Below, piece by piece: positions 37,834 to 48,178 of a stretch of DNA of 64,000 nt. The stretch lies in contig NZ_PEAX01000004.1 of assembly GCF_002807685.1 (NCBI RefSeq), forward strand, positions 248,001 to 312,000, written 5' to 3'. The translations under genes were made by a program, and so were the position numbers. How positions within the stretch are numbered: position 1 is the first letter of the stretch; the number at the start of each line of letters is the position of its first letter. Below the pieces are notes generated by a model. That model was not told where the DNA came from. It did not search any database and saw nothing but the letters and a program-made list of their open reading frames with translations. This stretch comes from Neoalteromonas flava (GTDB lineage Bacteria; Pseudomonadota; Gammaproteobacteria; Enterobacterales; Alteromonadaceae).

Positions 37834-39336
37834 TTAATTTAACTTTGCAGCTTGGATGGCAAGCCCTTCACAGACGGAATTAAAAGCATCATTTTCCAAC
37901 AGCGGCAGTCCGTGTAAAAGTCCGCTACAAAGGGCGTCTCGCACTATTGGAGATAAGCTCATACCGCCGGTTATCATAACTACTTCAGGCGGGATCTTAC
38001 TTTGTGCCAAACAATCTGCAATCAGCTGATTAACTTTACTTAACCAGGTTTGCATTGATTTTTCGAGCAACTGCTTATCGATTTCAACATTAAAATCCGG
38101 TTCGATATAGTGCAATGGAAGAGTTATTTTCGCCTTACTTGATAGCAATTCTTTAGCCATTCGGGCTGAGTTTACTACGCGCGCGGATAACTTTTCTTCC
38201 TGAACCACAAGCAGGCGGTCTAATGCTGCTGGGTTTTTGGTAATCGATTGGGTTTGCGCAATTTCTAAGCCGTAATCATCAGAAAAAAAGCGCGTTAGTT
38301 TAGGAATATCATCGACCGCGCACATATCAGAAAAATAGGTGGGTGGCACGGGTAAGCCATTTTGCATGGTTAAGCCCAGACCCATTTGCGGGGCGAGTGC
38401 TCTTAACACCAAACTTTTGTCGCATTCCATGCCGCCCAAGCGTCGTCCAGTAACGGCCAATACGTCTTCTTTGCGAGATAATTGATTGTATTTTTCTGGC
38501 GCGAGGTTAATACAGCAGATGTCGGTTGTGCCACCCCCAATATCAACAACTAAAGCTGTCGTTTGTTGCTGCAAAGAGCGTTCAATTTTATACGCGGCAG
38601 CGATTGGTTCTTCGAGAAAACTCACTTGCTCAAAACCAGCCTGATGAGCCGCTTCAGTCATGATTTTAATTGCTTGAATATTGCCTTCTTCACCTCGTGT
38701 ACCGTGAAATTTTACCGGTCGACCGATGACGGCCTGAGTCACGGGTTGCTTTAATTGTTGCTCGGCACAGGCTCTGAAGTAGGCGAGTTGTTTAGCTATC
38801 ATGCCGACAAACGCAGCTTTTTGACTGCCCTCTAAAGAGGCTCCAAGAAAGTTTTTTGGAGAATAAATCAAACGACCTTTGTCTGGCATTGCTAGAAAAC
38901 GACGAAAGCCTTCTTCACCAAAGGCAAATTTGCCGGTTTCAACCAGCTGTTGTAACGACAGCTGCTGTACGGTCATATCTTTCAATAACAATTGAATGGC
39001 GCGGCGCTGTAAAGCTGGGCGGTCATGGTATTGCCCGCGTAGATCGTCAATGCGGTCACTATATATTTGCTGCTCTTGCGGATCTTGGGCGTCGTAAAAC
39101 CCTTGTTTAGCTTTATCGATTTGTTCAGTTAGGACGCGTTGTAGCTGCTTGACTTTGGCTTCTACAACTTCGTGGGGCGGAATTGGCAACTCATCTTCGT
39201 AATAGATAAATATTGAAGATCGGATCTTATTACTATCATCGACAGCAGGGTCTAGCTTGATGTGTTGATGCGTTTGACCGTCAAAGTACACGACTTCGGA
39301 ATTTGATGTGCCATAGTCGATTCCAATTGCAGGCAT
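37834..39336 (-). CDS. Hsp70 family protein (YegD-like)
   Basis: 500 residues from ATG 39336 (MPAIGIDYGTSNSEVVY). Phosphate 1 (IDYGTSNS), phosphate 2 ([14 protein letters not shown] near residue 270), and adenosine motif (ITGGMSLSP near 465) show an actin/Hsp70 ATPase. There is no long substrate-binding domain, as in E. coli YegD. An insertion at about 55-110 is helical and charged (EAKVKQLQRVLTEQIDKAKQ). The start of the open frame at 39387 would add an untypical 17 residues. It is probably co-transcribed with the regulator gene 51 bases upstream. Confidence 0.88.
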   Translation of the reverse strand: MPAIGIDYGTSNSEVVYFDGQTHQHIKLDPAVDDSNKIRSSIFIYYEDELPIPPHEVVEAKVKQLQRVLTEQIDKAKQGFYDAQDPQEQQIYSDRIDDLRGQYHDRPALQRRAIQLLLKDMTVQQLSLQQLVETGKFAFGEEGFRRFLAMPDKGRLIYSPKNFLGASLEGSQKAAFVGMIAKQLAYFRACAEQQLKQPVTQAVIGRPVKFHGTRGEEGNIQAIKIMTEAAHQAGFEQVSFLEEPIAAAYKIERSLQQQTTALVVDIGGGTTDICCINLAPEKYNQLSRKEDVLAVTGRRLGGMECDKSLVLRALAPQMGLGLTMQNGLPVPPTYFSDMCAVDDIPKLTRFFSDDYGLEIAQTQSITKNPAALDRLLVVQEEKLSARVVNSARMAKELLSSKAKITLPLHYIEPDFNVEIDKQLLEKSMQTWLSKVNQLIADCLAQSKIPPEVVMITGGMSLSPIVRDALCSGLLHGLPLLENDAFNSVCEGLAIQAAKLN

Positions 39337-39387
39337 AGAGTAATACTTCAAAAAAACGAAGGGCGCAGTGTAATTGATTTGAAGCAC

Positions 39388-40698
39388 TTATTCATGGGGT
39401 ATTTCGTCACAAATGTTTGTGCCAACGCGTTGTTCATATTCATCACAAAGACGTTTCGCACTCGCGCCTTCTCCGTGCTGATTTAATAACGTAACCAAGC
39501 CCTTGGTCGCGTCTGTATTTAGCGGAGCAAATGATAATACATGGCGATACCAGCGTTCTGCCTTTTGAGATTCCTGCAGTGCGGCATACTTTGTTCCTAT
39601 CATTGCGCCTATATCAGCATACCAAGGCGCGATTTGCGCAGACTTCTCGTTATAGACCCTTGTCATTGCTGCAAAGGCTTGCTCAAAGTAGGGCAATGCT
39701 TCTTCTTGTTTACCCTGAATTTCGAGCACGTCACCGATGTTGAGTAATGCATCCCATGCATTTTCATCGAGCTGCACCGCTTGCTGATAATGCTGAATGG
39801 CTAGGGGGAATTCTTGCTGTGCGGCATTTACAAAGCCCAGCGCTTTATAGGCTCGAGCCGAACGCCGGTCCGCTTGAATGGCTGCAGAGGCCAATGCATG
39901 GGCACGAGAGAGTTTTTGCTGAGCATCGAATGTAGTCGTCAGCCCTAGGTCGATCGCTTGCCCAAGATCTTCAATCGGACGGCCTTTATTCGCATCTTCA
40001 TTCGACCAACGAATAACCTGTTGCACTATCGCATTGGCTAAACCCGCTTGAGCATGCGCAGAGTCGGGCCTTAGTCCCATTGCCTGTTGATAAAGCTCAA
40101 TGGCCATTTCGTTATCTTGTCTGCGCATTTGCATGTAGTAATCATCAGCCTGACTCAAGATAAATTGAGCATCGTTGCGGGGTTGTTGCTCAGGTTGTGG
40201 ATTTACCAAAAATAATCCAAGGGCGAAAACAGCTGATATTAACAGACTGGTTATAACCCACTGGCCAAAGTTATGCTGCTTTTCCAGGCTTCCATCTTTG
40301 CGCTTCGCTGACACTTCAGGCACATCGGGAGTTATGTTACTTGATTGGTGCCAGGTAATATTAGTTGCGACCATACGATAGCCGCGCTTGGGCAAAGTTT
40401 CGATGATTTTCGGTGCTTTAGGATCATCATTTAGTACTTTTCTTACTCTTGAAATACATCTTGTAAGTGAGTCTTCACTTACTATTTGGCCAGTCCATAT
40501 AGTTTCCAGTAGTTGTTCTTTGTCGATTACTTGCGGAGCGTTCTTAGCGAGTAACTTAAGCAAATAAACGCCCTTTAGTTCAATCTGCTCAATTGGAGCA
40601 AACTGCATACTCTTTTCGAGATCGTCGGTAAACAGCCAAACCTCGCCAGAGGACATATCAATCAACCACTGATTTAATTGTAATTTACGACTGGGCAT
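39388..40698 (-). CDS. CadC-like membrane regulator with TPR domain
   Basis: 436 residues. The N-terminal OmpR-type winged helix (about 1-110) contains LLKLLAKNAPQVIDKEQLL and SRVRKVLNDDPKAPKIIETLPKRGYRMVA within 85-115. One TM helix at about 147-166 (WVITSLLISAVFALGLFLVN) follows, then a periplasmic part of about 265 residues with tetratricopeptide-like repeats (AYKALGFVNAAQQEFPLAIQ, LLNIGDVLEIQGKQEEALPY). Such one-component regulators sense periplasmic signals and bind DNA directly. The divergent S41 gene and the downstream Hsp70 gene are candidate targets. Confidence 0.88.
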   Translation of the reverse strand: MPSRKLQLNQWLIDMSSGEVWLFTDDLEKSMQFAPIEQIELKGVYLLKLLAKNAPQVIDKEQLLETIWTGQIVSEDSLTRCISRVRKVLNDDPKAPKIIETLPKRGYRMVATNITWHQSSNITPDVPEVSAKRKDGSLEKQHNFGQWVITSLLISAVFALGLFLVNPQPEQQPRNDAQFILSQADDYYMQMRRQDNEMAIELYQQAMGLRPDSAHAQAGLANAIVQQVIRWSNEDANKGRPIEDLGQAIDLGLTTTFDAQQKLSRAHALASAAIQADRRSARAYKALGFVNAAQQEFPLAIQHYQQAVQLDENAWDALLNIGDVLEIQGKQEEALPYFEQAFAAMTRVYNEKSAQIAPWYADIGAMIGTKYAALQESQKAERWYRHVLSFAPLNTDATKGLVTLLNQHGEGASAKRLCDEYEQRVGTNICDEIPHE

Positions 40699-40818
40699 GG
40701 CGCGTGCGTTTGTAATATTTGTTGGGACAGTGTTTTATCAGAAGAATATCAGGGTTTTGTCAGGACATCATGTTTTACCTGAGCGAAGGTTTAAGCTCTC
40801 GCTAAAAAGGAAATAATA

Positions 40819-42285
40819 ATGTTTTACAAACTCGTACTCATCTCACTAGCCTGGGCACTATTTGGGCTAAATACTTTAGCCTTTGGGCAAGGCCATTCTA
40901 CAGATGGAAAGTTTTCAGTAGAGCAGTTGCACGCCGATTTTCATCAACTGTATCAAACTCTACAAACAGCACATATAGACCTTTACGCCAACATAACTAA
41001 TCGGGAGTATGATCTCGCATTCGCAAACTACTTAGCACAGATAAACTCACCGATGAGCGCGATGCAGGCGCGCTTGCATTTTCAACGCTTTGTGGCGCTG
41101 GGCAAAGTAGCGCACGCAAAATTAGATTTACCCATAGCAGAATTTCGCGAGTATCGAGCCCGCGGCGGGGTTATGTTGCCACTATTTGTGAAAATCGATG
41201 GAGAAACTGTGTATGTCGATGAAGTAGTTGCACAACAAACAGGTGCCTTCGCTGGCTACAGGTTGACACACCTGAATGGTCAACCCATTGACTTTTGGAT
41301 ATCAGCAATGCGCGCCATGATTTCTGCAGACAATCAGCAGATTGCGAATACCCTGCTTGAAATGCAGTTTCCGTTTTTGCTGTGGTTATTGGATGGTGAA
41401 CAAAACAACTATACCGTAACGTTGGTTAACGGCAGCGAATCAACCGTCCTTACAATTGCGACGCTGTCACGCAGCCAGCAAGATAGAATCATGGCAGAGC
41501 GCGATGTAACTACTACCAATACTTTGCCACGAGAAGCAAAATTGTTGACTGAGAAAATAGCTTATTTAAAGCCAGGTCCCTTTTATAACATTGATGATGC
41601 CAGCAGTGATGTTTGGGATAACCGGCCTTTCATCAGTTTCGTCGATAATGCGTTTCAAGAGTTTATCAAGCAGGATGTCAAGGCATTACTAATTGACCTT
41701 AGAGATAACCCCGGTGGCACAAATTCCTTCAGCGACCCCATGCTGTCGTGGTTTGCCCATGAGCCTTTTCGTTTTGCATCCGATTTTATTGTTAAAGTTA
41801 GTCCACAAGCTATTGCCGCTAATCAAGCCCGTTTGGTCGATACTCAAGGCGATAAATCAACCTCTGAAGAGTTGGCCGAATTTTACCAGAGGCACGCGGT
41901 GGGGGATTCCTTTTCACTTGAGTTGCCCCTCGCAACACCGCGCGAAAGAGAACAATTTACAGGGCTTGTTTTTGTGCTAGTCGATCGCTACACCTACTCC
42001 AATGCAGTGTCGGTCGCTGCGATTGCGCAAGACTACAGTTTTGCCACAGTGCTTGGCGAAAAAACGGCTGACCTTGCTACTACTTTCGGAGCGATGGAGC
42101 ACTTCACTCTTGATCATTCTGGTTTTGAAGTTGCTTTTCCTAAAGCACTAATTGTGCGTCCTAACGGAGATAAGCGCCCTGACGGAGTGACTCCTGATAT
42201 CGAGTTGAGCGCAGTTCTTGAACGTCGTGATCAGGATGTTCTTGCTGAAGCTGTTGAACACATTCAAATGCAGGTGGATAAGTAA
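40819..42285 (+). CDS. S41 family peptidase, exported
   Basis: 488 residues with a signal peptide (MFYKLVLISLAWALFGLNTLAFG). The S41 core is LLIDLRDNPGGTNSF near residue 290 and DRYTYSNAVSVAAIA near 390, with the probable nucleophile Ser in YSNAVS; GVTPDIEL lies near the end. A tail-specific protease domain lacking an evident PDZ is likely. AAGGAA precedes ATG 40819. It is divergent from the CadC-like gene across 120 bases, which should hold both promoters. Confidence 0.85.
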   Translation: MFYKLVLISLAWALFGLNTLAFGQGHSTDGKFSVEQLHADFHQLYQTLQTAHIDLYANITNREYDLAFANYLAQINSPMSAMQARLHFQRFVALGKVAHAKLDLPIAEFREYRARGGVMLPLFVKIDGETVYVDEVVAQQTGAFAGYRLTHLNGQPIDFWISAMRAMISADNQQIANTLLEMQFPFLLWLLDGEQNNYTVTLVNGSESTVLTIATLSRSQQDRIMAERDVTTTNTLPREAKLLTEKIAYLKPGPFYNIDDASSDVWDNRPFISFVDNAFQEFIKQDVKALLIDLRDNPGGTNSFSDPMLSWFAHEPFRFASDFIVKVSPQAIAANQARLVDTQGDKSTSEELAEFYQRHAVGDSFSLELPLATPREREQFTGLVFVLVDRYTYSNAVSVAAIAQDYSFATVLGEKTADLATTFGAMEHFTLDHSGFEVAFPKALIVRPNGDKRPDGVTPDIELSAVLERRDQDVLAEAVEHIQMQVDK

Positions 42286-42353
42286 AAAGGAAAAGACGCT
42301 TTTTGCCGCCAAATAGGTATACTTTACATATAGCTCTATTACAGCGGAACACC

Positions 42354-43013
42354 ATGAACAAAGCGTTTATTCTATTGGCCTTATTGATAACGTTTACAGC
42401 AGTCGCCGAAGAGGAGGCTCCACCACCACCTCTTGATCCAAAGTACGAGGGTGATCATCACTTTGTATTGATGTCCAGCGAGTCTGATTTATTCGCTGCG
42501 TATATGCCCTCGTACGATGACCCTAGGGACCAACAGTTGGTCTACCTGATAGATGCGAAAGGACCGAATTTGTTTTACCTCGTGCGCGATGCTGATCTGA
42601 TAACGGCTAAAACCAGTGCGTTTAATTTAGAGCGGCTGATCCGCGGTGAAAGTGTGAAACTCACTTTAAATGCATTTATGGGGGATTTTCGCTTGGGTGC
42701 AAGCCAAGTATACAGTGACGTAGAAGTTAATTTTAGTCGTCAGCTCTACTATCGTTCATTGGAAAATATAGAGCCTTCAGGCCTCAGACAGACCTACGAC
42801 GTGGTTGAGTTTCGTAAGGGCGACCGTTTGATGATCCACAAAGTCAAACATGCGCCTAGTTATCAGCACATAGTGCTGGTTGAAGAGGCGAAGAATTGTG
42901 TTACTCAGTTTTTTCTGGATGACCCAGTACCGTCAGAGAATGCACTTTTGATGAAGTTATTGTTCTGTGGATCACTAAAACCCTTGTACTACAACGCGAT
43001 GGATTTTCAGTAG
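42354..43013 (+). CDS. exported hypothetical protein
   Basis: 219 residues from ATG 42354, with a signal peptide MNKAFILLALLITFTAVA and a proline-rich segment EEEAPPPPLDPKYEG directly behind it. The rest has mixed alpha/beta character with two cysteines near the C-terminus (NCVTQFFL, LFCGSLK). I recognise no domain. It follows the S41 gene by 68 bases and may share its transcript. The 123 bases after it hold no gene. Confidence 0.7.
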   Translation: MNKAFILLALLITFTAVAEEEAPPPPLDPKYEGDHHFVLMSSESDLFAAYMPSYDDPRDQQLVYLIDAKGPNLFYLVRDADLITAKTSAFNLERLIRGESVKLTLNAFMGDFRLGASQVYSDVEVNFSRQLYYRSLENIEPSGLRQTYDVVEFRKGDRLMIHKVKHAPSYQHIVLVEEAKNCVTQFFLDDPVPSENALLMKLLFCGSLKPLYYNAMDFQ

Positions 43014-43136
43014 CAAACCGAACGGCTGAACCTCACAGATTAGCCGATATTCAACGTTTGGCTTTCGCTAGAAATATGACATACTTGCGCGGCAAAATAT
43101 AAATGGAACTCTAATTCGCGCATTTTGGACAGGTAA

Positions 43137-45464
43137 ATGAGCCGCAGGATAATAACAATAATAAGCCTGACTCTAGGTCTATCAATAGGCTCCGTGCAAG
43201 CACAACAAGCTAAACCGAGTGAGCCAGCAAATTCCCCACTTACAATTCCTTATGTCGAAGGTGCGGCAAAATTAGATGGTGTGCTTGACGAGCCGCAGTG
43301 GCAACACGCAGCAAAGCAAACACTCGACTATGTTACCGAACCTTTTGAAAGCAATTTACCAGCACCGGTAAAAACCGAGGTTTTTATCTACGAAGACGGC
43401 AATTCTTTGTACGTTGCCTTCATCGCCCATGATCCAGACCCTGAAGCCATTCGAGCTTTCTATCGAGACCGAGATTTCATCTTTGGTGGAGATATGGTCG
43501 GAGTAAAATTGGATACATTCAATGATAGTCGGCTTGCCTACCAATTCTTTGTTAATCCCTTTGGTGTACAAGCAGATGTTATTGAAAATGAGATGACCAA
43601 AATAGAGAGCGAAGCGTGGAATGCCATTTGGGAGTCTGCTGGTCAAATTACTGAGCAAGGGTATGTTGTTGAGATGGCGTTACCTCTGCGCACTATGAAT
43701 TTTAACGAGGGTGAGCGCACCAAGGTATGGGGTGCAGAATTCTTACGTTTTTACCCTCGAGAAGACTATTTGCGTATTTCCAACATTCCGCGCGATCGCA
43801 ATAATTCCTGTTTGCTTTGTCAGTTAGAAGACATCCAAGGTTTTGAAACGGCGACTCAAGGTAAAAATTTAGCAGTTATTCCCACCTTTGTTGCGGGCCG
43901 CGGACGCACTCGAGATATCTACAGCACGCGCGAGTGGGAATATCAACAGAATCAAGAAGTTGGTCTTGACGTTAACTGGGGAATTACACCAGAAATCACC
44001 TTGCAAGCTACCCTCAATCCAGACTTTTCCCAAGTTGAAGCTGATGTCGCGCAACTTAGCATTAACAATACATTCGCGTTGTTCTTCGATGAGCAACGCC
44101 CATTTTTTACCGAGAATGCGGATTACTTTTCATCAAATTTAAACCTCGTATACACCCGTAATGTCGGGGCGCCCGACTATGGTGCAAAGATAACCGGAAG
44201 AGTCGGCGATCACTCGCTGGGGGTATTTGTTGCGAATGATGACTCAACCACTTTTTTAGTGCCAGGGAACTTGGGTTCTTCGGTTGCAGAGCTTGCTGAG
44301 TCATCAAACAATGCAGCAATTCGCTACCGTTTTGATGTTAGTGACAAGCTTTCCATCGGTTATGTCAGTACATTGCGTAAATCCGATAGTTACCATAACT
44401 ATGTGAATGGGATTGATGTACGTTATCTGATCACCGACAAAGATACGTTGCGAGCTCAATGGGTGGTCTCGGATACGCAATACCCTGATCAATTGTTTCG
44501 CGACTTTTGCAGTGAAGACTGTTCTGGCTCCAGCAACTTAAGTGAGGAAGCGCTGCGTTTGCGTCAAACAGACAGCTTCACAGGTCGAGCGTTTAGGGTG
44601 AATTATCGTCACGAGGCCAGTGATTGGTATGTATATGCGGATCATTACGCTAACGGTGCAGACTTTCGCGCTGACCTAGGTTTTGTCTCCACGATCGATG
44701 ACAATAAATCGGTGCTTGGCGGTGGCTATTACTGGTGGAATGATGATAGTTGGTGGAATCGAATTCGCATCAGTGGTGATTGGGACATCACCCATAACGA
44801 CAACGGTGAGCTGTTAGAGCGAGAAATTGAGGCAAATTTTAGTATTCGTGGCGACTATCAAACTTATTTTGAAATCGGTGCTTTATCGCGGGACCGATCA
44901 GGATTACGTTGGGATAATGCAAGCCTTGCGATAGATAACAACACCAATCGTTTTGATGAGCGCCAATGGCATGTATTTGTTGAAACTCAGCCAAATGAAA
45001 TTCTATACATGAATGCCTACTACAATAGTGGCGATCAAATTGACTTTGCCAACAATCGTCTTGGTGAGCGCGACTTGATAGAGGGTGAAGTGGAGTTGAA
45101 TATTGGGCAACATCTTTATGTTGGCGCATATTTTTTATATAACGACTTCGAAGCCGACAATAAGCCTTTATTTACCGCTAAAATCTACGATGCACGATTA
45201 ACTTATCAATTCGATACGCGTCAATTTTTACGCTTGATTTTGGCCTACGCAGATATTCACAGGAACCCTGACAACTATTTACAACCGGTTGATGCAGAAT
45301 ATCAAGATTTAAGCTGGCAATTGCTTTACAGCTACAAAATTAACCCGCTCACCAAGTTCTTTGTGGGTGTATCCGACGCATCATTTAACGACGATAGCCT
45401 GTCGCGTTTAACCAGTGCTGAGCAGTCTGTTTTTATGAAATTTAGTTACGCGTGGTTACCCTAA
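43137..45464 (+). CDS. CBM9-like/DUF5916 outer-membrane protein
   Basis: 775 residues, signal peptide MSRRIITIISLTLGLSIGSVQA. The N-terminal third (about 38-240) is a carbohydrate-binding-like DOMON/CBM9 fold (KLDGVLDEPQWQHA, LYVAFIAHDPDP, GGDMVGVKLDTF). The remainder is the DUF5916 beta-barrel-like domain with QVEADVAQLSINNTFALFFDEQRPFFTENADYF, split near residues 300-335, and a terminal aromatic residue pair (YAWLP). It is probably an outer-membrane protein; a ligand is not predictable. Confidence 0.82.
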   Translation: MSRRIITIISLTLGLSIGSVQAQQAKPSEPANSPLTIPYVEGAAKLDGVLDEPQWQHAAKQTLDYVTEPFESNLPAPVKTEVFIYEDGNSLYVAFIAHDPDPEAIRAFYRDRDFIFGGDMVGVKLDTFNDSRLAYQFFVNPFGVQADVIENEMTKIESEAWNAIWESAGQITEQGYVVEMALPLRTMNFNEGERTKVWGAEFLRFYPREDYLRISNIPRDRNNSCLLCQLEDIQGFETATQGKNLAVIPTFVAGRGRTRDIYSTREWEYQQNQEVGLDVNWGITPEITLQATLNPDFSQVEADVAQLSINNTFALFFDEQRPFFTENADYFSSNLNLVYTRNVGAPDYGAKITGRVGDHSLGVFVANDDSTTFLVPGNLGSSVAELAESSNNAAIRYRFDVSDKLSIGYVSTLRKSDSYHNYVNGIDVRYLITDKDTLRAQWVVSDTQYPDQLFRDFCSEDCSGSSNLSEEALRLRQTDSFTGRAFRVNYRHEASDWYVYADHYANGADFRADLGFVSTIDDNKSVLGGGYYWWNDDSWWNRIRISGDWDITHNDNGELLEREIEANFSIRGDYQTYFEIGALSRDRSGLRWDNASLAIDNNTNRFDERQWHVFVETQPNEILYMNAYYNSGDQIDFANNRLGERDLIEGEVELNIGQHLYVGAYFLYNDFEADNKPLFTAKIYDARLTYQFDTRQFLRLILAYADIHRNPDNYLQPVDAEYQDLSWQLLYSYKINPLTKFFVGVSDASFNDDSLSRLTSAEQSVFMKFSYAWLP

Positions 45465-45566
45465 CCGGTTGATAACCAAAACGCTCTGCATGAAAAGCCT
45501 TGCAATGATAGCTTACGTAGAGGATATTCTTTTTATACGTGCAGGTATCTTGCGGCTAGGTAACAG

Positions 45567-46802
45567 ATGAAGTCCATCAAAGTTATTTCATATCTTCTTA
45601 TTTCTATCTACCTTGTGCCATCTTCTATTTATGCTGATGAGCTTCGCGTTAGCATTCAACTACAACCTAAACAACGTGACAAGTTTGAACTTTTTCTTCA
45701 TCGATTCTTTCTGGAGACAGGCATAAAAGTTAAATCAATGGTTGATTCAGATATGGGGTACAAACTTAAAGTGCCGGTTTGGTTGGAAGAGGGAAAAGAC
45801 ACACCAGATGTCATGTTTTGGAGTGCTTCGCAGCGTCTTTATCGGTATGCCGAAATGGGGTTGCTTATGCCCATCACAGACCTTTGGGACGAAGAACAAT
45901 ATGATGAGCAGTTTAAATTAATGAAGCATGGTGTCTCTTATCAAGGAGAAGTTTATGCAGTTCCATTCGCTCATTATCATTGGGGGCTTTATTATCGAAA
46001 ATCCATGGTTAAGAATTTTGGTGGTTTACCTGAGGATTGGGAGTCTTTTCTCGCGCTATTGGCTCGAATGAAAGAAGCTGGTATTACGCCCCTTGGCATT
46101 GGGACAAAGCAAAATTGGCCGGCAGCCGCTTGGTTTGACTATATTGATTTGCGTACTAATGGATTGCAGTTTCATTTGGATTTACTCGGTGGGAAAATCT
46201 CCTTTCACCATCCCAGAGTGCAGAGTGTATTGAGTGACTGGAAAAGGTTGATAGACAACAAATATTATAATCGTGATCATATGTCGCACCGCTGGGATGG
46301 TTTGCTACCACTGTTTTATCGGAACCAGATTGGTTTTCTATTATTAGGGAGCTTCGTTGCTTCAAGATGGCCTGACAATCAGGAGTTGTACGATGATATT
46401 GGATTTTTACCCTTTCCCAAAATGCAAGATGATTTTCCCTACTTTGAGAATGCCCCAACAGATATTTTCGTGATCCCTAAAAATACTAAGCAAGAAAAAG
46501 AAGCTAAAGCTTTCATAAAATTTATTGCAAGGCCAGATGTTCAGACTGCACTGAATCATGATCTTGGGTACCTACCTCCCAACTCCAAAAGCACAGTTGG
46601 AAACGATAGGTTTGTGCAAGCAGGCTCACAAATGTTTCAACGTGCTGAGGGATTGGCGCAGTTTTTTGACCGAGATGCTCCCCCTGACTTTGAAAAGTTA
46701 GCAACGCCTTTGCTCGCGGATTTTATCACCACTGGTGACATACAGTCCCTGACAATAGAGTTAGAAAAGGCTAGATTAGAAGTGTTCGGGCCTCTGCAAT
46801 AA
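45567..46802 (+). CDS. orphan extracellular solute-binding protein
   Basis: 411 residues with signal peptide MKSIKVISYLLISIYLVPSSIYA. The family 1 ABC binding-protein fold shows in DVMFWSASQRLYRYAEMGLL, AVPFAHYHWGLYYRKSMVKNF and KEAKAFIKFIARPDVQ. Binding of an oligosaccharide or sugar is typical for the family but not proven here. No permease or ATPase gene lies in the window, so it works with a distant transporter, or as a sensory binding protein. Codon use looks more A+T-rich than the core genes. A weak hairpin lies in the 115 bases behind it. Confidence 0.85.
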   Translation: MKSIKVISYLLISIYLVPSSIYADELRVSIQLQPKQRDKFELFLHRFFLETGIKVKSMVDSDMGYKLKVPVWLEEGKDTPDVMFWSASQRLYRYAEMGLLMPITDLWDEEQYDEQFKLMKHGVSYQGEVYAVPFAHYHWGLYYRKSMVKNFGGLPEDWESFLALLARMKEAGITPLGIGTKQNWPAAAWFDYIDLRTNGLQFHLDLLGGKISFHHPRVQSVLSDWKRLIDNKYYNRDHMSHRWDGLLPLFYRNQIGFLLLGSFVASRWPDNQELYDDIGFLPFPKMQDDFPYFENAPTDIFVIPKNTKQEKEAKAFIKFIARPDVQTALNHDLGYLPPNSKSTVGNDRFVQAGSQMFQRAEGLAQFFDRDAPPDFEKLATPLLADFITTGDIQSLTIELEKARLEVFGPLQ

Positions 46803-46917
46803 GGACTTAATGTTTCGTGCAGCTAATTTAGGCTAAAGCTTTTTTGGTTCATGAGCAAAAACCTTTAGCGAACCTTATTCTCAATACTGGGGAATGGTAA
46901 GGTACCGTTACAATAAC

Positions 46918-47955
46918 TTATGGAGAATTAAGAAACGTTTGTATCTTGTCATAATATCTTTCAGGCTGCTCCCACCAGATGATATGTCCGGACTTTTCGA
47001 TAAAATGATACTCAGCGCCAAACAGTTCCGCAAATTCAATCGCTACACCGTATGGGATTGAGTCACATTGACCGTGCAGAATAATTGATGGAACAGGTTG
47101 CAATAAGGGGCGTACATCAAGCGCTTTAGGATTGTAATTAGTGGACATATAAGCATAAGCTCCAGAACCGCCTTCTTCGGGTTTTACCGCCGCAGGGTCA
47201 CACACCATGCCAGCTGTAACTTGGCTGATAAGATTATTGAAAAGCGTATCCATTTCTTCGTCAGAAATCAGCTTGATATCAAACAAAAGCGCTCCGGCTA
47301 AAGCAAGCATCGGTTTAGGTTTGAAGACTGCACTGTCGGACGACTCATGGTAGCTCCATGGTTCGATAAAGGTATATTCCTCCGGCACCTCTACTCCATA
47401 GCGAATGGGGTTTCCATCTTTGTCATAAGACTCAGGAGTAATACCTCCAGGTGAAGAAAAAACGATTTTGTGGATTAGATGTGGGTGCTTTGCAACAAAA
47501 TGGGCGGCAATGTCAGCGCCGAAAGAGTGCGCAATTAACGTTACCTGCTTTGCTTTCAAATGCTGAGTGATAATTTCGTGTAGGTCAGCAACATGATTTT
47601 GCAGAGTAACATCAGAAAACTTAGCTGGGCGGTCAGAGCGTCCAGAACCAAGTTGATCATAAAAATACAGTTCAAACCCATCATTACTGAGGGGGTATAG
47701 AGTTTCAATAATGCTTGAATGAATGTAGCCGCCGGGGCCACCGTGTAAAAAAATGATCGGTGTTTTACTTCTTGAAGCGCGACCATAGTGGCTGAAAGCG
47801 ATTTTATATCCTCTATTTAACTCCCAATAGCGAGTATCGGCATCTGCCTGGATTAACGAAACCGTCCTAGGTTCAGGTAGATAGGCGAAAATGAAGAAAA
47901 TCAGGAGTAAAAAGATAAACAAGAGGCAAAAACTTTTAACGAGTATTTTACGCAT
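46918..47955 (-). CDS. membrane-anchored alpha/beta-hydrolase (proline iminopeptidase-like)
   Basis: 345 residues. A hydrophobic N-terminal segment of about 24 residues (LVKSFCLLFIFLLLIFFIFAYL) anchors or exports the protein. The fold shows IIFLHGGPGGYIHSS, the nucleophile elbow AHSFGADIA near residue 155, and the late His in KSGHIIWW. HGGPGG is typical for prolyl iminopeptidase-type S33 hydrolases. The 223 bases upstream to the next, divergent gene hold no clear gene. Confidence 0.82.
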   Translation of the reverse strand: MRKILVKSFCLLFIFLLLIFFIFAYLPEPRTVSLIQADADTRYWELNRGYKIAFSHYGRASRSKTPIIFLHGGPGGYIHSSIIETLYPLSNDGFELYFYDQLGSGRSDRPAKFSDVTLQNHVADLHEIITQHLKAKQVTLIAHSFGADIAAHFVAKHPHLIHKIVFSSPGGITPESYDKDGNPIRYGVEVPEEYTFIEPWSYHESSDSAVFKPKPMLALAGALLFDIKLISDEEMDTLFNNLISQVTAGMVCDPAAVKPEEGGSGAYAYMSTNYNPKALDVRPLLQPVPSIILHGQCDSIPYGVAIEFAELFGAEYHFIEKSGHIIWWEQPERYYDKIQTFLNSP

Positions 47956-48178
47956 AGCAGTGTTGTGTGACGATGATGTATAAAATTTACTTGTATTCGA
48001 ACTTTACACTCGTTGGCAGTCAATGCTTAAATCGTAATCAGATGTGTATAGCGCTAGTTCAATTCTAAATGTATTCTGCACACGCAAAAAGCATCAAAAT
48101 CAAAAACATAGAAGATTGATTTCCATGAAAATTAATGGAGCAGTTGATTAAGCAATATCACAGCTTCGCAGGGGACAA

